Shown: positions 59,120 through 64,000 of the stretch, in pieces
How positions within the stretch are numbered: the first letter of the stretch is position 1
How the letters are laid out: each line of letters starts with the position of its first letter
Origin: Microbacterium sp. 1S1
Lineage (GTDB): Bacteria > Actinomycetota > Actinomycetes > Actinomycetales > Microbacteriaceae
Direction of reading: 5' to 3'
Length of the DNA: 64,000 bases
Assembly: GCF_008271365.1 (NCBI RefSeq)
Contig: NZ_CP043430.1
Coordinates: 3,038,001-3,102,000 of the forward strand
Translations under genes and position numbers: made by a program
Notes under the pieces: model-generated
Told to the model about the DNA's origin: nothing
Seen by the model: the letters and a program-made list of their open reading frames with translations, nothing else
Databases searched by the model: none

Positions 59120-59635
59120 TCAGGGCATAGGTGCGACGTGACCCGTCCAGCCCGTTCCGTCCCACCACCGGATGGAACCGACCCTGTCGTCGTACCACCC
59201 TGCAGGAATCGTAGGCGCCGACTGACGGTGCTCCGTCCATGCGGCGCCGTTCCACCAACGTAGCCCGACACTTGCGCCGTCGGTGTACCAGCCTGCTGAG
59301 GGCATCATCGGCGTTGCGTCAACGACTGTCCCAGGGCTGTCTGCGTCGGCATTTTGGGAAGATTGATCCGCGGCTTCACCTTTGCCTTCGCGCCGCTTCT
59401 GGAATAGTCGTACAGTGCCGTACGCGAGGCCTCCAATGGCGGCGATAGCTGCCAGGTCTCTCAGCCTGAGGTCCGCTTCGCCCGCTCCGGACGAGTCATC
59501 GACGGCGCCTTCGACGCTCTCGCAGTCGCACTCATACTGTAGGCATTCCCACTCGTGCGAGTGCCAGCACCAATGCTCACATTCACCTTCGCACTCCCAC
59601 GACCACTCGTGCGTGCAGAAGTCCGCCACCGTCAT
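59120..59635 (-). CDS. Cys/His-rich membrane protein with two DUF2510 repeats
   Basis: A 171-residue protein. The first 40 residues have seven cysteines and several Trp/His (CTHEWSWECEGECEHWCWHS), then a single membrane helix LAAIAAIGGLAYGTVRLF near 64-81, a linker and two DUF2510 repeats (AGWYTDGASVGLRWWNG and AGWYDDRVGSIRWWDG). DUF2510 usually lies in actinobacterial membrane proteins. The N-terminal cluster could bind zinc or form disulfides. It ends 13 bases after the GTPase partner on the opposite strand, so it is convergent with that operon. ATG at 59635 preferred over GTG at 59641. Confidence 0.7.
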   Translation of the reverse strand: MTVADFCTHEWSWECEGECEHWCWHSHEWECLQYECDCESVEGAVDDSSGAGEADLRLRDLAAIAAIGGLAYGTVRLFQKRREGKGEAADQSSQNADADSPGTVVDATPMMPSAGWYTDGASVGLRWWNGAAWTEHRQSAPTIPAGWYDDRVGSIRWWDGTGWTGHVAPMP

Positions 59636-60027
59636 CGACACAGCGGTCTACTAGGACGAGCGCGTTCCTGAGGCACGGCCTGATCTTATCGGTCTGAGGA
59701 TGTGCCGTTGGTATGTGAGCTCCTAACCCGCGAGCCTCAGCTAGCAGGGCCGACTCAGGCCTGCAGGACGTGCTCAGCGTCTTGCAGACCGGGGCGAACG
59801 ACCCTTGGACCTGGGCGCAGTGGTAGAACGTGGCGCTGCCCGAAGCGGCTTCATCCCGCAACATCACGCAGCTCTGCGAAGGGCGTCTCGAGGAGTCGCT
59901 ACTGGCTGCCCGACACGACGCCTGGTCGTGGAGCAGCTGAGCCCGTGGCGGACGTCACGCCTCCGCTGTCCCGAACGGTCAGCATGCATGCGCACTAACG
60001 TTGGAGCGGCAGAGAGGGCCCTCGCTG
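59636..60027. other. Gene-free stretch, about 390 bases
   Basis: No supported gene. A short coding-like tail (DVLSVLQTGANDPWTWAQW) ends with TAG near 59825 and may be a worn gene end, but its start is not visible. Confidence 0.3.
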
Positions 60028-60924
60028 TCAGCGGAGCGTGCGGTTGCGGAACTCGTCGCCCACTTCGGTCAGCAGCAACAGACCTTCCTTGAACGGGAGG
60101 TTGAGGTTACGGATGACGCTCTCGATCTTCTTCTTCTCGACCGAAAGCTCACTCTTGTAGGTGGCGCGGTGCGCGGCGTTCAGAGCCTCTCGGATCTTCC
60201 GAGCCTTCCGGTCTTCCCCCGTAGGTGGAGCCTTCACGTACTCGAGTTCGGCGACGCCTTCGAACCAGAGTCGGGTAGCGATGCCGTCGGTGCGCTTCGG
60301 CAAGTCGCGACGCGCGACCTTCTCCTCCGGCGACATCCCGACACCTCGCCTTACTGCTTCTACGTCCTCGGCTCGGCGGTCACCCTCAAGGTCCACCGGA
60401 GCGCGAGCTGGTGCGGGAGCCGTCACGGCCTCGGGCTCCACCTCGGTCGTGGCGAGCCCGAGCTCAGATCGGAGCTTGGCTACTTCGGCGCGGAGCTTGA
60501 CGACTTCAGTATCCACTCCGGCCGGGGCGGGAGTGGGAACTGGCGAAGCTAGCGTCGTGGGGGCCGCGGTGTGCCCCTTGAACGACGCGTTCAGCGCGCT
60601 CCTGTACTCGCGTGGAGACCCTGAGAAGTGCGCGATGTTCCCGTCGCGGAAGTTGATGCGGAACTGTACCGTGTCGTCTTTGAAGGCCTTGGGCACCAGT
60701 CCGCCAACCAGGGCTCCGACGGGCCCGGCGATGATGCTGCCAGCGACGATCCCGGCGCCTCCTGCGGCGTAGTTGTATTCCTTGCCGGTTCCGACGATGT
60801 CAACGGAGGAGACGGTGTTGGCGTTCAAGTCCCAGCTCCCCGAGGGGAGGCGGGTGAGCGAGCCGAACCCGATGGCGTAGACACCGATCTTCGGCAGCGT
60901 GCCACCAATGTACTTGAGGGTCAT
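60028..60924 (-). CDS. Gly-rich plus coiled-coil protein, island
   Basis: A 298-residue protein. Residues 50-80 are a Gly/Ala-rich hydrophobic stretch (AAGGAGIVAGSIIAGPVGAL), possibly a membrane-inserting glycine zipper. A Thr/Pro/Ala linker and a coiled coil (VVKLRAEVAKLRSELG near 140-155) follow, and the last 110 residues are a charged domain (ATRLWFEGVAELEYVK and FKEGLLLLTEVGDEF). No family recognised. It stands alone at the right part of the island. A membrane-acting effector is one possible reading. Confidence 0.6.
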   Translation of the reverse strand: MTLKYIGGTLPKIGVYAIGFGSLTRLPSGSWDLNANTVSSVDIVGTGKEYNYAAGGAGIVAGSIIAGPVGALVGGLVPKAFKDDTVQFRINFRDGNIAHFSGSPREYRSALNASFKGHTAAPTTLASPVPTPAPAGVDTEVVKLRAEVAKLRSELGLATTEVEPEAVTAPAPARAPVDLEGDRRAEDVEAVRRGVGMSPEEKVARRDLPKRTDGIATRLWFEGVAELEYVKAPPTGEDRKARKIREALNAAHRATYKSELSVEKKKIESVIRNLNLPFKEGLLLLTEVGDEFRNRTLR

Positions 60925-61189
60925 GGCATGAGCTTACTGACGATGACCCCGTCAATCAGGGCAGGGCGCATACACGTTCTCCACTGCCTTTCCCCACACC
61001 CAGCACCAGAACACCTGCTCCTCGGCCCCGAACTCGACGCCCGCGGCGAGCGGCGTGGACCTGGGTACCAACGAGGACGGCTACGCAATGGTGTTCGATG
61101 TCTTCAAGGCCGAGGATGGCTCCGAGCGAGCCTGTCTAGGCTCCGGCCTGGTGCACGAAGCGGTCTGCAGTGCCGGGGCGCGCGGCCGA

Positions 61190-61500
61190 TAACGTCGCAA
61201 GATTCGACCTCGACTCGCTCTGACTCGCCTGCCGGGGGTCCTGACCCCTGATGAGTGGTGCCGACGCTGCGGCGCCGAGGGCGCTGCTCGGGACACGGTC
61301 ATCCGTCGACTCGCGCACGAGCCGCTGGGGTGGCGACCCACCGTCCTTGAGGTCGCGGTGCGTCGTCGCGGACAAAGGTGTCGGTGCTTCCGCGGGCTAC
61401 CTCACCGCCGCACTGCACGCAGCCACCAACGTGACCCCATCGCGACGAGTCCAGAGTTGCGGGCCACCCCCGCGATTGGGAGACATGCCCTAGCTCTGGG
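61190..61500 (+). pseudogene. ISL3-family transposase N-terminal remnant
   Basis: A coding-like stretch reads EWCRRCGAEGAARDTVIRR, then LAHEPLGWRPT and CRC, the zinc-binding N terminus of ISL3 transposases (WCRRCG..G..RD...R..AHEP.G). It has no DDE domain, and frames break before and after it. A transposon relic at the right edge of the island. The 60925-61189 stretch before it holds a fragment (SGVDLGTNEDGYAMVFDVF) without a start. Confidence 0.5.
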
Positions 61501-62620
61501 CCTCGCCGAGGCGCGCTTCGTGCGTGAGCTCGGCGCGGAGACCGCCGCCGGTCGCAGCCCGGGCAAGAGCGCGACCCAGCGCAGGTGCCTGCTTGAACAA
61601 ATTGTGACCGGCCACAAAAAGGACAGAGCCTGCCTCCCACACGGCCACGCCGTCCTCACTCCACGGGAGATCGGTCACCCAGCAGTGAAGGAAGTCGCGC
61701 GGCTCCGGGTGGAGACCGGGCAGCGCCCGTGTCACGTACTCGCGTGCGCGTTCGTCCAGCGATCGAATCGCCGCCGGGTCGATGAAAGTTCCGTCGTCGC
61801 GGACGCGGACGGTGTCGCTGAGTCCGACCGAATAGCTGCTGTTGCCCGGTAGCGGCGTCGCGTAGACGCCGACTTCGCCGAAGACGCCGCTGCTGTCCTG
61901 CAGGCACGCGACTCGTTCCGGGGCGGCGGCTTTCACGTCGAAGGTCAGCCTGACGTGAGCGGCAAGGCGAACCGGCAGCGACAGGCCGACGCTGCGTGCC
62001 AGGCGGGCGGTTTCGCGGCCGGCGCACACGATCACCTTGGAGTAAACAGCCCGGTCGGTGACGCTGCGCACCTCGACCGTCCCGTCGGCGCGGGGATCGA
62101 TGGAGATGACCTCACCGGTGGTGACCGCATCTGCGAGGGCACCCGTTAGTGCCGTGATCGCGGCGCGGGTGCGGATCGCGCCGCCCGACTCGTCGAGCAC
62201 CGCTGGCCCCGAGTACCCAGCAAGCAGCGGCATCCGCTGGGCGACCTCGGCCGCATCGATCTCGTGCGCTACCACGCCGCCGACCTGGTCGAGCACCCGC
62301 AGCCGCGCCAGGGCGCTGTCTCCGATCGCCAGGACACCGTCTGATGAGACCAGCTCGACGTCGAAGTGTTCGGACCACTCATCCCATACGCCGCGGCTTT
62401 CGCGCGCGAAAGCGACGAGTCGCGGGTCGTCGTGGGCATGCCGGAAGATCCGCGACTCGCCTGCGGACTGACCCGTCCCGGGCACACCAGCCTCGTACAA
62501 GCGCACCGGCACGCCCTGCTCCCGCAGCGCGTACGCCGTCGAGAGACCGACGATCCCGCCCCCGATCACTGCTACCTCGGGTGAACGCGTCGTGGCAACG
62601 CCGTCGTCAGTTCCTGTCAT
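61490..62620 (-). CDS. DAO-family FAD oxidoreductase (monomeric sarcosine oxidase-like)
   Basis: A 376-residue flavoprotein. VAVIGGGIVGLSTAYALREQG near 16-36 is the FAD-binding start, SRIFRHAHDDP near 57-67 fits the sarcosine/N-methyl-tryptophan oxidase family, and VLFVAGHNLFKQAPALG near 345 gives the C-terminal FAD contact, where the usual GHGFKLAPAIG shape is changed to GHNLFKQAPALG. A covalent-flavin cysteine is not evident. It would oxidise an N-methyl or secondary amine. It follows the ISL3 remnant by overlap of its 3' end only and is on its own transcript. Confidence 0.8.
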   Translation of the reverse strand: MTGTDDGVATTRSPEVAVIGGGIVGLSTAYALREQGVPVRLYEAGVPGTGQSAGESRIFRHAHDDPRLVAFARESRGVWDEWSEHFDVELVSSDGVLAIGDSALARLRVLDQVGGVVAHEIDAAEVAQRMPLLAGYSGPAVLDESGGAIRTRAAITALTGALADAVTTGEVISIDPRADGTVEVRSVTDRAVYSKVIVCAGRETARLARSVGLSLPVRLAAHVRLTFDVKAAAPERVACLQDSSGVFGEVGVYATPLPGNSSYSVGLSDTVRVRDDGTFIDPAAIRSLDERAREYVTRALPGLHPEPRDFLHCWVTDLPWSEDGVAVWEAGSVLFVAGHNLFKQAPALGRALARAATGGGLRAELTHEARLGEAQS

Positions 62621-62758
62621 CGCGGTTTCCCGATCTGTTGGTGATCAGCGGTAGGCCGAAAGGGAAGGGGCCGCTGCCACGATGTCAGCGGGCTGTGTAA
62701 GCCCGAAGTCACCGCGCGCCGCGACTCTTTCTGGGTCAGTACTCCCCGGTCTGTGGTT

Positions 62759-63061
62759 TCAGGCGGGGAGTTTGGAGCCCAGGACGTCGAGCTTCTCGAT
62801 CGTCGGCTCGCTGAACAGTTTGCCCGTCTGCTCGCCGAGAGCGGTCGCAACTGCGCCGGACAGGTGCGCGTCGCGGCCGGCGTCATCGGGGAACACGTCG
62901 AAGATCCCGAATGAGGACGGGCCGAGACGGATCGCGAACCACGCGGTGGTGGCCGGTTCCTCCTCGACGAGCCCTCGCCCGATGCCGAGAAACTCCTGGA
63001 CCTCGTCTTCCTTGCCGGGCAGGGCCTCCAGCCTGACAAGCAGTCCCTTCGTGACGCTCAT
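62759..63061 (-). CDS. ABM-domain monooxygenase-like protein
   Basis: A 100-residue ferredoxin-like-fold protein of the antibiotic biosynthesis monooxygenase (YgiN-like) group: KGLLVRLEALPGKEDEVQEF then EPATTAWFAIRLGPSSFGIF. It forms a dimer and may act on quinols. It overlaps the DJ-1 gene by ATGA and is last in the dehydrogenase - DJ-1 operon. Function from family only. Confidence 0.75.
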   Translation of the reverse strand: MSVTKGLLVRLEALPGKEDEVQEFLGIGRGLVEEEPATTAWFAIRLGPSSFGIFDVFPDDAGRDAHLSGAVATALGEQTGKLFSEPTIEKLDVLGSKLPA

Positions 63062-63627
63062 GACGTCACCTCTTCCTGGGTCGAACTGCTCGCAAATTTC
63101 GCCACGATCGTATCGCAGAACGCAGGCAGGTCGTCGGGTGAGCGGCTGGTGATCAGGTTCCCGTCGACCACGACATCCTGGTCAACGACCTCCGCTCCGG
63201 CGTTGCGCAGATCCGTGCGGATGCTCGGGAAGGACGTCAAGGTGCGACCTCCGACCACGCCAGCCTCGATCAACGTCCAAGGCCCGTGACAGATCGCGGC
63301 AATGGGCTTGCCAGTTTCGACGAAGTCGCGGACGAAGGAGACGGCGTCCTTGTCGACCCGGAGCTGGTCGGGGTTCACCGTGCCGCCGGGAAGCAGCAGG
63401 GCGTCGTAGTCGCCCACCGAGGCGTCGGCGACCAACCCGTCGACGGTGAACGTGCCCGCTTCATCCAGGTCGTTCTTACGGGCCTTGATCTCGCCGTCGT
63501 GGATCGAAAGGACCTCGGTCTGAGCGCCGGCCCGTTCCAGTGCTTCGCGGGGTTGCTCGAGCTCAACGCGTTCGACTCCGTCGGCGGCGAGGATCGCGAC
63601 CCTCTTGCCCTGAAGTTCTGCTGCCAT
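63058..63627 (-). CDS. DJ-1/PfpI-family protein (type 1 glutamine amidotransferase-like)
   Basis: A 189-residue protein. The nucleophile Cys is in AAICHGPWTL near 112-121, with a Glu/Asp pocket at DGVERVELEQP near 16-26. Members act as glyoxalase III-type detoxifiers or general stress proteins. ATG at 63627 begins just after the dehydrogenase stop with GGAAAACTGAG upstream. Its place after a formaldehyde-dehydrogenase-like gene fits aldehyde detoxification. Confidence 0.8.
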   Translation of the reverse strand: MAAELQGKRVAILAADGVERVELEQPREALERAGAQTEVLSIHDGEIKARKNDLDEAGTFTVDGLVADASVGDYDALLLPGGTVNPDQLRVDKDAVSFVRDFVETGKPIAAICHGPWTLIEAGVVGGRTLTSFPSIRTDLRNAGAEVVDQDVVVDGNLITSRSPDDLPAFCDTIVAKFASSSTQEEVTS

Positions 63628-63628
63628 C

Positions 63629-64000
63629 TCAGTTTTCCTTCGTTCCGTTTGACATGCCGGGCTTGATGAGGACCTTAGTCCAACCCTTGGACCTGGCGTC
63701 GAAGTTCTTGTAGGCATCGGCAGCCTGGTCCAGCGAGATCTCGTGGGAGACGATCCACGAAGGGGTCGCCTTGCCGGCCGCGATCAAGTCCCGCAGCTGG
63801 CGGTTGTACCGCTTGACCGGGGCCTGACCGCTTCCCATGGTCTGCCCCTTGAACCAATGTGTGCCGAAGTCGATGGCCGCCTTGCCCTGCTTGGCCAATT
63901 CGCCCTCGGCCCCCGGGTCCTGGGGGACGAACACGCCGACGGTGCCGATCCCTCCGGTGAAGCGGACCGCGTTGATGAGCATGTTCAAGGTGGCGGCGGT
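63629..64000 (-). CDS. Zinc-dependent alcohol/formaldehyde dehydrogenase, C-terminal part (cut by window end)
   Basis: The frame is open to base 64000 and gives 123 residues of the C-terminal domain: LNMLINAVRFTGGIGTVGVF, then DFGTHWFKGQTMGSGQAPVK and YNRQLRDLIAAGK. This pattern resembles glutathione-independent formaldehyde dehydrogenase of the MDR family. The catalytic zinc domain lies outside. It is the first seen gene of an operon with the DJ-1 and ABM genes, so oxidation of a reactive aldehyde is likely. Confidence 0.75.
   Translation of the reverse strand, partial: TAATLNMLINAVRFTGGIGTVGVFVPQDPGAEGELAKQGKAAIDFGTHWFKGQTMGSGQAPVKRYNRQLRDLIAAGKATPSWIVSHEISLDQAADAYKNFDARSKGWTKVLIKPGMSNGTKEN

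Noticed and set aside
1..64000. CRISPR arrays or Cas genes
   Set aside because: I saw no regularly spaced direct repeats of 24-40 bases and no Cas motifs.

Overview
The window is 64 kb of high-GC actinobacterial chromosome. GTG starts, ATGA/GTGA stop-start overlaps, several probable leaderless or short-leader promoters, the FHA-FtsR-MerR block beside a ParA gene, the imuA'-imuB-dnaE2 mutasome and a HelR gene all fit Microbacteriaceae, most likely Microbacterium or a close relative (inference from content, no search was run). I saw no tRNA, rRNA or CRISPR array.

1-5.2 kb is core: the start of pyruvate carboxylase, a ParA ATPase, the MerR / FtsR / FHA (GarA-OdhI type) block, a CopC-like copper protein and dihydrolipoyl dehydrogenase. 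5.2-9.6 kb holds a compact type III polyketide synthase - methyltransferase - FAD monooxygenase operon, a CYTH protein and a small prepilin peptidase. 9.7-15.6 kb is the SOS-type mutasome operon, with a LexA-like box in front and an apparent frameshift in imuB at a C run. 15.9-16.3 kb is an intergenic stretch that folds into a compact pseudoknotted structure behind a promoter-like sequence: an unassigned structured-RNA candidate. 16.3-24.7 kb has small acidic proteins, DUF72, a flavin reductase divergent from helR across a rifamycin-response-like palindrome, and a 1018-residue orphan.

24.8-36.2 kb is one catabolic regulon: nine minus-strand genes (amino-acid-type ABC importer, D-aminoacylase, sugar MFS porter, epimerase, GntR regulator, SDR) divergent from an enolase-superfamily dehydratase, a KDPG-type aldolase and a PfkB kinase. 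The same 12-bp palindromic element sits inside the divergent promoter and inside the end of the epimerase gene just in front of gntR. The kinase is frameshifted at a G run. 36.3-44.1 kb is a second catabolic operon (agmatine deiminase-like, amidase, C45 acyltransferase, amidohydrolase, NCS1 permease) under a divergent TetR with a clean palindrome in the promoter.

44.1-61.5 kb is an accessory island: fragments of a serine recombinase and of an ISL3-type transposase, three separate PD-(D/E)XK-like proteins, a UDG-like protein, a CFI-box protein, a 1795-residue DUF4011-helicase-endonuclease of the Hhe type, a eukaryotic-like kinase divergent from a nuclease-GTPase-small protein operon, and a Cys/His-rich DUF2510 membrane protein. 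It looks like a defence or conflict island; the kinase / nuclease / GTPase block is the best candidate for an undescribed system. 61.5-64 kb returns to metabolic genes: a DAO-type oxidoreductase and a dehydrogenase - DJ-1/PfpI - ABM monooxygenase operon cut by the window end.
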